Shown one piece after another: positions 1 through 8,088 of a DNA stretch of 16,559 nucleotides; position 1 is the stretch's first letter, and every line of letters starts with the position of its first letter. The stretch is from Elusimicrobiota bacterium (GTDB lineage Bacteria > CAYTYR01 > UBA6262 > DAOVJB01): positions 1 through 16,559 of the forward strand of contig DAOVJB010000008.1 in assembly GCA_030673425.1 (NCBI GenBank), read 5' to 3'. Both the position numbers and the translations under genes were made by a program. Below the pieces are notes generated by a model that made no database searches, was not told the DNA's origin, and saw nothing but the letters and a program-made list of their open reading frames with translations.

Positions 1-1
1 A

Positions 2-982
2 GTAATATCCAGTCAATATCTTGATTCAGCCATTGATGTGCTTGCCGATGTTATTATGAATGCCAGCTTCCCGTTAGAGGAATTAGAAAAAGAACGTTTA
101 GTAATCTTAGAAGAGATAAAAAGACGCTACGATAATCCTCAGGCTCACCTCTGGGATATATTCAATAAAAACATCTATAAAACCCATCCTTACAGTCGTA
201 CTGTTCTCGGACCTGCTGGTATAGTAGAGAAAATGACCCGGGAAACGCTCATGGAACACTACCACAAATTCTACATTCCTAACAACATGTCGCTAATAAT
301 AGCAGGGGATTTTGACAGAGAAAAAATCATTTCCAAAACTAAAGATATTTTCAAAAGTTTCAAACAAAAAAAATTAAAAGATAAAATTTCTAAGTCCGTC
401 AAGCAAGATTCTATAAACATTGAAGAAAAGAAAAAAACAGAACATGCATATCTTCTGTTAGGTACATTAGGACCAAAAGTAGATAATAAAGATCAATATG
501 CCATGGATATCTTAAGCTATGTCCTGGGAGGAGGCAGAAGCTCCCGTATATACAGAAAACTGATTGAGGAAGAAAAATTAGCCTATAGTATCGGCGTCTC
601 TTTTTTAACCCTTAGAGAAGAGGGACCATTTTATATCAACGCTGTCTGTGAACCCGCAAAAATTCCTTTAGTCAAACAAACCATATTGGATGAGCTTATT
701 AAAATAAAGCAGGAAAAAATATCCCGGGAAGAACTAAACAGGGCCAAGACCATGTTAAAAAGTGGATATTTACTAAGTAACCAGACTTATGCTGGTCAGG
801 CTTTTACTTTAGGATATTACGAAACCATTTATAAATATGAATTTACTCAATCGTATATAAACAAAATTGAAGAAGTTAGTATTAATGACATATCACATGT
901 AGCTGAGCAATACATTAACTTAGATAAAACAACGTTTGTGGTTATAACCCCTCGATCAGGAGAAAAAATACCAGATGAATAA
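2..982 (+). CDS. M16 family zinc peptidase, C-terminal part (5' end outside window)
   Basis: Partial gene. The reading frame is open back to base 2, so the protein starts upstream and the GTG at 38 is not a credible start. M16 proteins are processing-protease-like zinc peptidases with two homologous halves. The window holds the end of the N-terminal half: the stretch around 110-118 encodes ILEEI, whose second Glu (codon 113-115) aligns with the third zinc ligand of the family. The HxxEH zinc motif should lie about 75 residues earlier, outside the window, so activity cannot be judged directly. The C-terminal half carries the usual LGGGRSSRIY and LAYSIG motifs (about 521-595). The stop overlaps the next gene, also M16, by 8 bp, so the two are translationally coupled. 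I infer that this is the catalytic partner of a two-subunit peptidase, because the downstream paralogue has lost its zinc ligands. Confidence 0.9.
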   Translation, partial: VISSQYLDSAIDVLADVIMNASFPLEELEKERLVILEEIKRRYDNPQAHLWDIFNKNIYKTHPYSRTVLGPAGIVEKMTRETLMEHYHKFYIPNNMSLIIAGDFDREKIISKTKDIFKSFKQKKLKDKISKSVKQDSINIEEKKKTEHAYLLLGTLGPKVDNKDQYAMDILSYVLGGGRSSRIYRKLIEEEKLAYSIGVSFLTLREEGPFYINAVCEPAKIPLVKQTILDELIKIKQEKISREELNRAKTMLKSGYLLSNQTYAGQAFTLGYYETIYKYEFTQSYINKIEEVSINDISHVAEQYINLDKTTFVVITPRSGEKIPDE

Positions 983-2318
983 ACGAAAATTATTCTTTAT
1001 TTTTATCTTTTTATTTATTATCACTCAGATATCAGCACTTAATTGTTTTGCTTCCGATATAAAAAAAATAATACTTAATAACGGATTGACCTTGATATAT
1101 AAAGAGAATAAATCTAACGAAATCATAGCAATGGATTTATTCATTAAAAGCGGAAGCTGGGATGAGAATGATAAGAATGCAGGAATTACTAACTTCATTC
1201 AAAGAGTCCTATTAAAAGGTACAGCAACAAAAACAAGCAAAGAACTTGCTTTAGAAATAGAATCAATAGGGGGAATAATCAATGCTGATACAGCTGATGA
1301 TTATGCCCAAATTTATGTTATCATCACAAAAAAACATTTTACAAAAGGCCTGGAAATTTTATTTGATGTCGTAAATAATCCTTCTTTTGAAAGTGTTGAA
1401 ATTGAAAAAGAGAGAAATATGATCCTGGCGCAGATTAAATCTAAAGAAGATAGTATATTTGAAACTACTTACGATTTATTTAATGAAGCCCTTTACGGAA
1501 AATACCCTTATCATAAGACTGTATCAGGTACTAAAGAGACTGTTCTGTCTATAAACCGCAAAGATCTAATAAATTTCCATAAAAAATTCTACAAACCCCC
1601 TAATATGGTTCTGGTGGTGGTAGGGAACATAGCTCAAGAGAAAGTGGAAAGAGAACTGGAGAAAATACTTAATACTGAGGAATGTCCTGATGGTGTTTGT
1701 CCTTTACCAGCCGAAGAAGATACTGAATCCCCTGATGAACTAATCCCTCAAAGAAAAGCCCCCTATAAAAAAACATACAAAGGTAAATTCAGGCAGGCAT
1801 ATCTTATGTTGGGATATATCTTACCTGAAGGGGCTTCTTTAGATTACCCGGTATTAAAGGTGATTAACGCGCTTTTAGGCGGGGGAATGAGTTCCAGGCT
1901 CTTTGTAAACCTGCGAGATAAAGAAGCATTAGCATACGAGATAGGAAGTTTTTATCCTACAAGAAGGTTTAAAAGCAAATTTGTCATGTATTTAGGCTTA
2001 GATAAAAAAAATATAACCAAGGCCCGCAATAAACTTCTCGAGCAGATAGAAAAACTAAAACAGAAGAAGGTAACAGATAAGGAACTCCGGGAGATAAAAA
2101 ATTATCTCAAAGGAACTTTTATTCTTGACCACCAGACTAATAAAAGACAGGCATGGTATTTAGGATGGTACGAGACAATCGGTAAAGGTTACCTTTATGA
2201 TAATCTATACTTAAAAGATTTAGAAAGAGTAACACCTGAAGATATTATAAAAACAAGCAAAAAATACCTTAAAGATAATAACTGGGTAGCTATAGAAATC
2301 ATACCAGAGGATAAATGA
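975..2318 (+). CDS. M16 family protein, apparently inactive (non-catalytic subunit), secreted
   Basis: This 447-residue protein has a signal peptide (basic MNKRK, hydrophobic residues 6-22, likely cleavage after CFA at about residue 26). Two M16 halves follow, at about 30-230 and 265-447. The zinc motif HxxEH is replaced by NFIQR at residues 73-77. The downstream Glu ligand is replaced by Gln153 in ILAQI, where the upstream paralogue has ILEEI. All zinc-binding positions therefore look lost. The C-terminal motif LGGGMSSRLF (301-310) with ALAYEIG (318-324) is kept. By analogy with mitochondrial processing peptidase alpha/beta and bacterial M16 pairs, it probably forms a heterodimer with the upstream gene product. 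An acidic linker between the halves contains CPDGVC (237-242). It overlaps the upstream stop by 8 bp and the downstream start by 4 bp. Family assignment is firm; the pairing is inferred. Confidence 0.93.
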   Translation: MNKRKLFFIFIFLFIITQISALNCFASDIKKIILNNGLTLIYKENKSNEIIAMDLFIKSGSWDENDKNAGITNFIQRVLLKGTATKTSKELALEIESIGGIINADTADDYAQIYVIITKKHFTKGLEILFDVVNNPSFESVEIEKERNMILAQIKSKEDSIFETTYDLFNEALYGKYPYHKTVSGTKETVLSINRKDLINFHKKFYKPPNMVLVVVGNIAQEKVERELEKILNTEECPDGVCPLPAEEDTESPDELIPQRKAPYKKTYKGKFRQAYLMLGYILPEGASLDYPVLKVINALLGGGMSSRLFVNLRDKEALAYEIGSFYPTRRFKSKFVMYLGLDKKNITKARNKLLEQIEKLKQKKVTDKELREIKNYLKGTFILDHQTNKRQAWYLGWYETIGKGYLYDNLYLKDLERVTPEDIIKTSKKYLKDNNWVAIEIIPEDK

Positions 2319-3313
2319 AGCGTTTAAGAAAAAACAATATAAATAAAACGCTTGTTTTCATAAATATAATAATTCTGTCATTATTTTCCTATATATGCGT
2401 GAAAGCTGAAGAAATTTCTATCGTTGCTGTTGGTGATATAATGCTTTCACGATTTATCGGAAAGGATTTAGCTAACAAAGGATACAATCACGCTTATGAG
2501 AAAATACAGGGTATTCTTTCATCAGGCGATGTCACATTCGGTAATTTAGAATGCCCAATATCTGAAAGAGGAAAATCCACACACAGGGGATACTTATTCC
2601 GCGGGAATCCTGATGTTGTAAAAGGATTGGTTTGGGCTGGTTTTGATGTATTATCACTGGCTAATAACCACGCTATGGATTATGGAACTATTGCACTTTT
2701 AGATACTATTAAAATATTAAAAGCTAATAAAATCCATACCATCGGAGCAGGGAGAAACTTAAAAGAGGCAAGAAGACCGATAATCTTCAGGAAAAAAGAT
2801 CTAAGAGTAGGGTTCCTCGCTTATTGTTTTGTCTATATGGAGCATTTCTGTGCTGATGAGAAAAGATCGGGCATTGTTCCGGGACGGATGAGTTTAATAA
2901 CCGAAGATATAAAAAAATTAAAAGAAACAGCTAACATAGTAATAGTATCGTTCCACTGGGGAAAGGAATATTCCATAAGACCATCAGATTTCCAGGTAAA
3001 AATAGCTCACCAGACTATTGATGCCGGCGCGGATTTAATAATAGGGCACCATCCCCATGTATTGCAGGCTATGGAATTTTATAAAGATAAACCTATTTTT
3101 TACAGTTTAGGTAACTTTATATTTGACCAGGCTTTTGGCGATACGCCTAAAAGTGCAATCTTAAAATGTATATTTACTCTTGACGGATTAAAAAATATTA
3201 ATATAATACCTGTTATACGTACGTATGATACATATTATCCTCAGGTTGCCCAAGGAGAAGACAGAGAAGAAATCATATCTCAAATATTAGGTCTTACAGA
3301 ACCTCAGGAATAA
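2315..3313 (+). CDS. CapA family protein (poly-gamma-glutamate capsule biosynthesis / metallophosphatase fold)
   Basis: This 332-residue protein has an N-terminal hydrophobic segment (about 13-29, after basic MKRLRKNN) that is a signal peptide or membrane anchor, so the domain is likely extracytoplasmic. The CapA-type metallophosphoesterase-like domain fills the rest: VGDIMLSR (39-46), GNLECPIS (76-83), LANNHAMDYG (115-124), FHWGKE (213-218), GHHPHVLQ (244-251) and YSLGNFIFDQ (263-272). These Asp/Asn/His clusters are the family's metal-binding positions. CapA/PgsA proteins act in poly-gamma-glutamate synthesis in Bacillus, but many homologues occur without capB/capC, as here, and their substrate is unknown. 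The ATG overlaps the stop of the M16 gene (ATGA), indicating an operon. The family is certain; a capsule role is not supported by the context. Confidence 0.92.
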   Translation: MKRLRKNNINKTLVFINIIILSLFSYICVKAEEISIVAVGDIMLSRFIGKDLANKGYNHAYEKIQGILSSGDVTFGNLECPISERGKSTHRGYLFRGNPDVVKGLVWAGFDVLSLANNHAMDYGTIALLDTIKILKANKIHTIGAGRNLKEARRPIIFRKKDLRVGFLAYCFVYMEHFCADEKRSGIVPGRMSLITEDIKKLKETANIVIVSFHWGKEYSIRPSDFQVKIAHQTIDAGADLIIGHHPHVLQAMEFYKDKPIFYSLGNFIFDQAFGDTPKSAILKCIFTLDGLKNINIIPVIRTYDTYYPQVAQGEDREEIISQILGLTEPQE

Positions 3314-3330
3314 GAATTCAAGGATTAATA

Positions 3331-3714
3331 ATGTTTAAGAAAAACGATCTGGATTTTGAAATCTCTTTTTACGAAAACCTTATAAAAGAAAAACCCGATT
3401 TTGTGGAGGCTCTTATTCCTCTGGGGAATGCCTATACAAAAAAGGGCGATTACAAAAAGGGACTTGAAATTGATAAGAGACTAATTGAACTAAGACCGGA
3501 TGATCCCATTGTTTTTTACAATTTAGCCTGTACTTATTCATTGCTTAACATGAGAGATTCATCATTTAAATCATTAGAAAAAGCTATCTCACTGGGATAT
3601 GATGATTTTGAGTATATGAATCAAGACCAGGACTTAAACAATATAAAAACAGATAAAAGGTTCAACGAACTCATCTCCAAACACAGCAAAACACCTCAAA
3701 TTAACAAGGAGTAA
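3331..3714 (+). CDS. Small tetratricopeptide repeat (TPR) protein
   Basis: This 127-residue protein has no signal peptide. Two TPR units are visible, at about 24-57 (ALIPLGNAYTKKGDYKKGLE, then a proline turn at RPDDP) and 58-90 (VFYNLACTYSLLNMRDSSFK). The C-terminal DLNNIKTDKRFNELI is the tail often seen after the last TPR in short bacterial TPR proteins. TPRs bind partner proteins; no partner can be named from the sequence. It lies 17 bp after the CapA gene and 2 bp before the HD-domain gene. AAGGATT upstream of the ATG is a reasonable ribosome binding site. Confidence 0.85.
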   Translation: MFKKNDLDFEISFYENLIKEKPDFVEALIPLGNAYTKKGDYKKGLEIDKRLIELRPDDPIVFYNLACTYSLLNMRDSSFKSLEKAISLGYDDFEYMNQDQDLNNIKTDKRFNELISKHSKTPQINKE

Positions 3715-3716
3715 CT

Positions 3717-4262
3717 ATGAAAAGAGAGGAAGCATTTACATTAATAGAATCTAAAATAAAAAATAAAAATCTTATAAAACATATGATAGCAACAGAGGCC
3801 TGTATGAAGGCTCTGGCTAAATACCTGGACGAAGATGAGAAGCTCTGGGGTTTAGCCGGGTTGCTTCACGACCTTGACTATGAAGAAACAATAGATGACT
3901 TCTCTCAGCATGGTATAGTAACTGGGAAAATACTTACAGATATGGACGTTAACACTCAGGCCATCTACGCTATCAAAGCCCATACAGGTCAGTCGCCTGC
4001 CAAGAGCGCTATGGCCAAGGCTCTTTATGCTGTTGACCCATTAACCGGTTTAATCGTAGCAAGCGCTCTGATGCATCCGTCCAAGACTCTTGCCGAAGTA
4101 AATACTAATTTCATTTTGAACCGTTTCAATGACAATTCGTTTGCCAAAGGTGCAAACCGCAAGCAAATTAAAAGCTGTGCTAATCTTGGAATAACGTTAC
4201 AGGTATTTATAAGAGTCTGCCTCCAAGCAATGCAATCCGTTTCGGACGAGTTAGAGCTTTAA
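3717..4262 (+). CDS. HD domain-containing protein (putative metal-dependent phosphohydrolase)
   Basis: This 181-residue protein contains an HDIG-type HD domain. Candidate metal ligands are His22 (KHMIATEA), the His51-Asp52 pair in GLLHDLDYEE, His65 (FSQHGIVTG), His89 (IKAHTG) and Asp107 (AVDPLTG). Family members hydrolyse phosphate ester or anhydride bonds, often in nucleotides; the substrate here cannot be told. Small stand-alone HD proteins of this length are common and mostly uncharacterised. An AAGGAG ribosome binding site lies in the last codons of the TPR gene, and only 2 bp separate the two genes, so they are probably co-translated. No GYP motif is present, so it should not be read as a c-di-GMP phosphodiesterase. 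Confidence 0.85.
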   Translation: MKREEAFTLIESKIKNKNLIKHMIATEACMKALAKYLDEDEKLWGLAGLLHDLDYEETIDDFSQHGIVTGKILTDMDVNTQAIYAIKAHTGQSPAKSAMAKALYAVDPLTGLIVASALMHPSKTLAEVNTNFILNRFNDNSFAKGANRKQIKSCANLGITLQVFIRVCLQAMQSVSDELEL

Positions 4263-4283
4263 GAAAAACTACAGGGTGAAAAA

Positions 4284-4955
4284 TTGATTCCTCTTAAAAC
4301 TACCGTCCCCGTAAGGAAATTCCCTTCTATAACTATTATTCTTATTCTGGTAAATATTATAGTCTTTTTATATGAAGTTTCCATAGGAAACCAGATAAAT
4401 AATCTACTGCAAACCGCTGCCGTTATCCCTGCACGATATTTCAGTCAGCAAACTGTTCCCTCTATATATTTCTACCCGCTTTTTTCTTCTATGTTTCTTC
4501 ATGGTTCATGGATGCATCTAATAAGTAATATATGGTTTCTATGGATTTTCGGCGGTGGTATCGAAGACAGAATGGGGCATATTAACTTTTTAATTTTTTA
4601 TCTTTTATGTGGAATTATTGCTAACATAGTTCACATATTTATTAATTCCAATTCCTTAATTCCTGTCATTGGAGCAAGCGGAGCCATCGCAGGAGTTTTA
4701 GGTGCCTATATGTTTTTGTTTCCTTCATCCAGAGTTATCACTCTTGTGCCGATTTTTTTCTTTCTTTCCATCGTAAGAATTCCTGCTTTCTTTTTTCTGG
4801 GATACTGGTTTTTCCTGCAATTTCTTAATGGGTTGGCGACAATAGGGCAGACCCGTCATATAGGTGGTATAGCATGGTGGGTACACATCGGGGGCTTTAT
4901 ATCAGGTATCGTGTTATTACTGGCATTTGTAAAAAGGAAGAATAGTTATAGATAA
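4284..4955 (+). CDS. Rhomboid family intramembrane serine protease
   Basis: This 223-residue integral membrane protein shows about six hydrophobic segments. The catalytic Ser132 lies in GASGAIAGVLG (130-140) and the catalytic His201 in the last helix (WWVHIGGFISG). The FLHGSWMHLISNIWFLWIFG segment (71-90) and the following GGGIEDRMG are the typical L1-loop/TM2 family motifs. Rhomboids cut transmembrane helices of substrate proteins in the cytoplasmic membrane. The start is a TTG at 4284 preceded by AGGGTGAAAAA; the N-terminal MIPLKTTVPVRKFP agrees with close family members, which often begin MIPLRD. It is last in its operon, with a terminator 20 bp after the stop. Confidence 0.93.
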   Translation: MIPLKTTVPVRKFPSITIILILVNIIVFLYEVSIGNQINNLLQTAAVIPARYFSQQTVPSIYFYPLFSSMFLHGSWMHLISNIWFLWIFGGGIEDRMGHINFLIFYLLCGIIANIVHIFINSNSLIPVIGASGAIAGVLGAYMFLFPSSRVITLVPIFFFLSIVRIPAFFFLGYWFFLQFLNGLATIGQTRHIGGIAWWVHIGGFISGIVLLLAFVKRKNSYR

Positions 4956-4974
4956 TAATCTCAAAAATTTAAGC

Positions 4975-4998
4975 GTCATCTAAAAAGATGACTTTTTT
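4975..4998 (+). terminator. Rho-independent terminator after rhomboid gene
   Basis: A perfect 6-bp stem, GTCATC (4975-4980) with GATGAC (4987-4992), encloses the loop TAAAAA and is followed by six Ts (4993-4998). It sits 20 bp after the rhomboid stop and before a new promoter. Confidence 0.85.
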
Positions 4999-5001
4999 AT
5001 T

Positions 5002-5029
5002 TTGATTTTTTAAGATTATATGCTAAAAT
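5002..5029 (+). promoter_or_regulatory. Probable sigma70 promoter with extended -10 for the Clp1-like gene
   Basis: A -35-like TTGATT (5002-5007) and an extended -10, TG-C-TAAAAT (5021-5029), are separated by 16 bp. It lies just after the preceding terminator and about 75 bp before the next start codon. Confidence 0.6.
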
Positions 5030-5046
5030 ATATATTTAATAAAGTA

Positions 5047-5069
5047 ATGTTATTTAGATTGAATAACAT
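5047..5069 (+). repeat. 8-bp perfect inverted repeat in the leader of the Clp1-like gene
   Basis: ATGTTATT (5047-5054) and its exact reverse complement AATAACAT (5062-5069) flank a 7-nt spacer. It lies just downstream of the predicted transcription start. It could fold as a leader hairpin or be an operator for a dimeric regulator. There is no T-run after it, so it is not a terminator. Confidence 0.6.
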
Positions 5070-5104
5070 GTTTCACATATCAAAAAGCGATTAAGGATTA
5101 ATAG

Positions 5105-6004
5105 ATGGATATTTTAGCTATGAAAAATATTCCACAAGAGGAGCTAGTTAAACCTGAAAATAAAACTATTATGGTTCTAGGCGGTGCTGATACAGGAAAG
5201 ACATCTCTTATCGAAGGATTAATTAATTTATTAATACCTCAAAACAAAGTGGGGATTGTGGATTGCGACATAGGACAATCGCATCTTGGTCCACCGACTA
5301 CCATATCATGGGGATTGTTGGAAAACGAGTTCACCGGCTGGGAAGATATAGTAATAAGGGATTTTTATTTCACCGGTTATTTATCGCCGGCAGATAATTT
5401 ATTATCTGCACTAACCGGATTAAAACTGATTCATGACAAGGCACAAAAGTTTGCCGATAAAATAATCGTAGATACAACGGGTTTTATCGAAAGACAGTCC
5501 GGTACAATACTCAAGGAAAGCCAGATAGAACTTATAAAACCTCATATCATTTTAGCACTTCAAAAGGAAAAGGAACTAGAATCCATACTGGATACGTTCA
5601 AAAACGCTAAAGATTTGATTATCTATAGAATTGATGTGTCCGAGGTAGGAAAATATAAAAACCCTGATGAACGGGTTGATTACCGACATAAAAAATTCAC
5701 CCAGTATTTCCACGTTCTCAACCGACTGGAACTAAACCTAAAGCAAATAGGCGTTAGGAATATCGGTGCTAACTGTCTGAGTATAAACTCAAATCATAAG
5801 ACAGGTGATACGCAACCATTAAAACAAAAGCAGGAACTGACCAATTGTCTGATATCACTAAGAGATGGAAACAACGAAGACATTGCCCTGGGAATCATAG
5901 ATAGTATTGATATAAACAATCATAAGATAGTGGTTCTTTCACCGCTTAGTGATGAAAATAGAGTAAAAGCAATAGTTATAGGAAATATAAACGTAACACT
6001 ATAA
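5105..6004 (+). CDS. Clp1/Grc3-like polynucleotide 5'-kinase (P-loop NTPase)
   Basis: This 299-residue protein has the Clp1/Nol9/Grc3 kinase signature: a P-loop, GGADTGKTS (26-34), then VDCDIGQSHLGPP (52-64). In that second motif the DxDxGQ residues (Asp53, Asp55, Gln58) are characteristic of RNA 5'-hydroxyl kinases of this family. A third motif, IIVDTTGFI, follows about 65 residues later. Family members phosphorylate the 5'-OH of RNA (or DNA) in tRNA splicing and mRNA/rRNA maturation in eukaryotes and archaea. Bacterial members exist but their role is mostly unknown. The C-terminal third (about 200-299) has no motif I can name. It is the first gene after a promoter, with AAGGATTA before the ATG, and is followed 35 bp later by an HD-GYP gene. 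The kinase fold is firm; an RNA substrate is inferred from the family. Confidence 0.85.
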   Translation: MDILAMKNIPQEELVKPENKTIMVLGGADTGKTSLIEGLINLLIPQNKVGIVDCDIGQSHLGPPTTISWGLLENEFTGWEDIVIRDFYFTGYLSPADNLLSALTGLKLIHDKAQKFADKIIVDTTGFIERQSGTILKESQIELIKPHIILALQKEKELESILDTFKNAKDLIIYRIDVSEVGKYKNPDERVDYRHKKFTQYFHVLNRLELNLKQIGVRNIGANCLSINSNHKTGDTQPLKQKQELTNCLISLRDGNNEDIALGIIDSIDINNHKIVVLSPLSDENRVKAIVIGNINVTL

Positions 6005-6039
6005 TTCCGACTCAAGAAAATTTTCAAAAAGAGGCCATA

Positions 6040-7059
6040 ATGAAAAAAAGAGGTCCCGGTTTTAATTTAGACAAACTCTGTGAATTTGGAATGTTGCTTA
6101 ACCGCCTGGAGAAAAATGACGATGCACTTAATCTAATAGTCAGTTATGTCAGCAAAATTTCCGGGGTAAAGAAGGTAGCCCTGACATTATTCGATACCGA
6201 AAGCGATAACTTAGAACTTAAATCATCACAGGGATACATTAAAGATGAGATTGAGTTATTCCCTACAGAAAAAGAGATAATTAAAAAAATAGCCCGCGAT
6301 GGAAATTTCATTATTAACGACAACAAAGAAGGAGTTATATCTTTCCCTCTTTATGTGGCAAACGAGGCCATCGGGTTCCTGCATATAACAGCAGGAGGAC
6401 GTAAGAAAAAATTCAGTAAAAAAAAGCTCAAGTTGATTGCTCTGTTAGCCAGTCACATTGCTCCGTCTTTAGGAATGCTATTAACAAAAGAGAAGTCCCA
6501 GACCGCATATATAGAGATGATCGAAACACTGGCAAGGGCTATTGATGCCAAAGATCCTTATACGAAAGGGCACAGTGACAGGGTATCTCATTATGCTTCC
6601 GATATAGCAAGGGAATTAAACTTATCTGAAACCCGGGTTTCAGAAATAAGGCATATGGCTCTTTTACATGATATCGGTAAAATAGGGGTAAAAGAAGGTA
6701 TATTGAGTAAAGAGGGACGACTGAGTTTTGCGGAATTTGATGCTGTCAAAATGCATCCCTTAATCGGAGAAAGAATTATAAGTCCTGTCAAGCTTTTCAA
6801 AAATTCCGTTCCTATACTGCTCTACCACCATGAACATTTTGACGGTACGGGGTACCTTGAAGGTCTGAAAGGATCCGACATTCCCCTGGGTGCCCGAATC
6901 TTAACTGTTGCCGATGCTTACGATGCTATGATCTCCGAACGCCCGTACAGAAACGCTATTGATAAAGATATAGCTTTAGGAGAGTTGCAAAAAGAAGCAG
7001 GTCAACATTTTGACCCTGATGTGGTAAAAATCTTTATAAAAATTATGAACTCTAAATAA
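6040..7059 (+). CDS. GAF-HD-GYP protein, putative cyclic-di-GMP phosphodiesterase
   Basis: This 339-residue protein has an N-terminal GAF-like sensory domain (about 15-150) and a C-terminal HD-GYP domain (about 158-335). HD-GYP motifs are DAKDPYTKGHSDRV (169-182), LLHDIGKIGV (208-217, His210-Asp211), HHEHFDGTGY (263-272) and ADAYDAM (291-297). This metal-ligand set matches enzymes that hydrolyse c-di-GMP to pGpG or GMP. The third residue of the name-giving motif is Leu273 (GYL) rather than Pro. No phosphoacceptor receiver domain is present, so the GAF domain is the likely input. It is cytosolic, with no membrane segment. The ATG at 6040 is preceded by AGAGG. It is probably co-transcribed with the Clp1-like gene (35-bp gap) and perhaps with fmt. 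Activity is inferred from motifs. Confidence 0.93.
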   Translation: MKKRGPGFNLDKLCEFGMLLNRLEKNDDALNLIVSYVSKISGVKKVALTLFDTESDNLELKSSQGYIKDEIELFPTEKEIIKKIARDGNFIINDNKEGVISFPLYVANEAIGFLHITAGGRKKKFSKKKLKLIALLASHIAPSLGMLLTKEKSQTAYIEMIETLARAIDAKDPYTKGHSDRVSHYASDIARELNLSETRVSEIRHMALLHDIGKIGVKEGILSKEGRLSFAEFDAVKMHPLIGERIISPVKLFKNSVPILLYHHEHFDGTGYLEGLKGSDIPLGARILTVADAYDAMISERPYRNAIDKDIALGELQKEAGQHFDPDVVKIFIKIMNSK

Positions 7060-7096
7060 GTTACTGACCTCAACAAGAAGCCATCAGGAGGAATAT

Positions 7097-8059
7097 TTGC
7101 GTATTTTATTCATGGGGTCTCCAAAGGTAGCCGTCCCCTTTTTAGAAACGGTGAACAAAGATGAAGAGGTAGTAGGTGTAGTTACTCAAAAGGACAGTCC
7201 GGCAGGCCGGGGATATAAATTGACAGCACCTCCGGTAAAAGAAGCTGCTTTACGTTTAGGATTGACAGTTCATCAGCCGGAAAAAATAAAAAATAATACA
7301 GAATTTTCAGAATTAGTAAAAAGTCTTGAGCTTGACTTAATTGTTGTTACTGCCTTTGGAAAAATTCTACCTCTTGATATATTGCAATCCCCCAAGATGG
7401 GTTCCGTAAACATTCATTTTTCATTGCTGCCCAAGTATCGCGGAGCAGCACCAGTCCAGTGGGCCCTTATAAACGGAGAAAAACAAACAGGTATAACCAT
7501 TTTCTGGATGAACGAGAAAGTAGACGCAGGGGAGATAATAGTACAAGAAAAGATTGCGATTTCTTTAGAAGATACTTATATAACCTTATTAAACAAGTTA
7601 ATCTCCCCGGGTATATTAGTACTAAAGAACGCTTTAACATTAATAAAAGAAAATAAATCTCCAAGGATTGTACAAAATGATGATGATTCCACTTATGCCC
7701 CTCTTTTGAGAAAACAGGACGGGGAAATAAAATGGGATAAATCGTCTTTAGCAATATATAACCTTACAAGAGGTCTGGTCCAATGGCCGGGGGCATATAC
7801 CCGGTATAAGACAGAAACAGGCGAACACAAAACATTAAAGCTCTTAGAAACCAAGGCTTTAGACTCAACTTCTTCTTCCTGCTCGGGGAAACCGGGAGAG
7901 ATCGTAGATATTATAAAAAATGAAGGTTTTGTTGTCCGATGTGGTGAAGGATATCTGTTAGTTAAACACGTCCAGTCAGAAGGCGGTAAGGCGATGTCCT
8001 GTTATGACTTTTTACAAGGGCATAAGATTAAAATCGGCAGGGTTCTTGGAAGAGAATAA
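7097..8059 (+). CDS. fmt: Methionyl-tRNA formyltransferase
   Basis: Fmt transfers a formyl group from 10-formyltetrahydrofolate to initiator Met-tRNA in the cytosol. The 320-residue length is normal. The N-terminal MRILFMGSP starts the Rossmann-like fold, and the signature VNIHFSLLPKYRGAAPVQWA (104-123) carries Asn105 and His107. Asp143 in KVDAGE completes the catalytic set. The C-terminal OB-like domain follows (about 207-318). The start is TTG at 7097, chosen because AGGAGG (7086-7091) lies 5 bp upstream and the protein then begins exactly at the family N-terminus. The usual partner def (peptide deformylase) is not next to it in this window. The stop is followed by a fresh promoter 29 bp later. 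Confidence 0.97.
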   Translation: MRILFMGSPKVAVPFLETVNKDEEVVGVVTQKDSPAGRGYKLTAPPVKEAALRLGLTVHQPEKIKNNTEFSELVKSLELDLIVVTAFGKILPLDILQSPKMGSVNIHFSLLPKYRGAAPVQWALINGEKQTGITIFWMNEKVDAGEIIVQEKIAISLEDTYITLLNKLISPGILVLKNALTLIKENKSPRIVQNDDDSTYAPLLRKQDGEIKWDKSSLAIYNLTRGLVQWPGAYTRYKTETGEHKTLKLLETKALDSTSSSCSGKPGEIVDIIKNEGFVVRCGEGYLLVKHVQSEGGKAMSCYDFLQGHKIKIGRVLGRE

Positions 8060-8088
8060 TAACCTCAACAATTCCTCGGATTTTTTAG

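Noticed and set aside
2315-3313. Capsule (poly-gamma-glutamate) operon
   Set aside because: Only the CapA-family gene is present; no capB/capC-like genes in the neighbourhood.
7404-7412. Single GTAAAC in fmt and single GTTTAC in the PASTA gene (near 9008) as further regulator sites
   Set aside because: Isolated hexamers are expected by chance in AT-rich DNA and have no 9-bp-phased neighbour.
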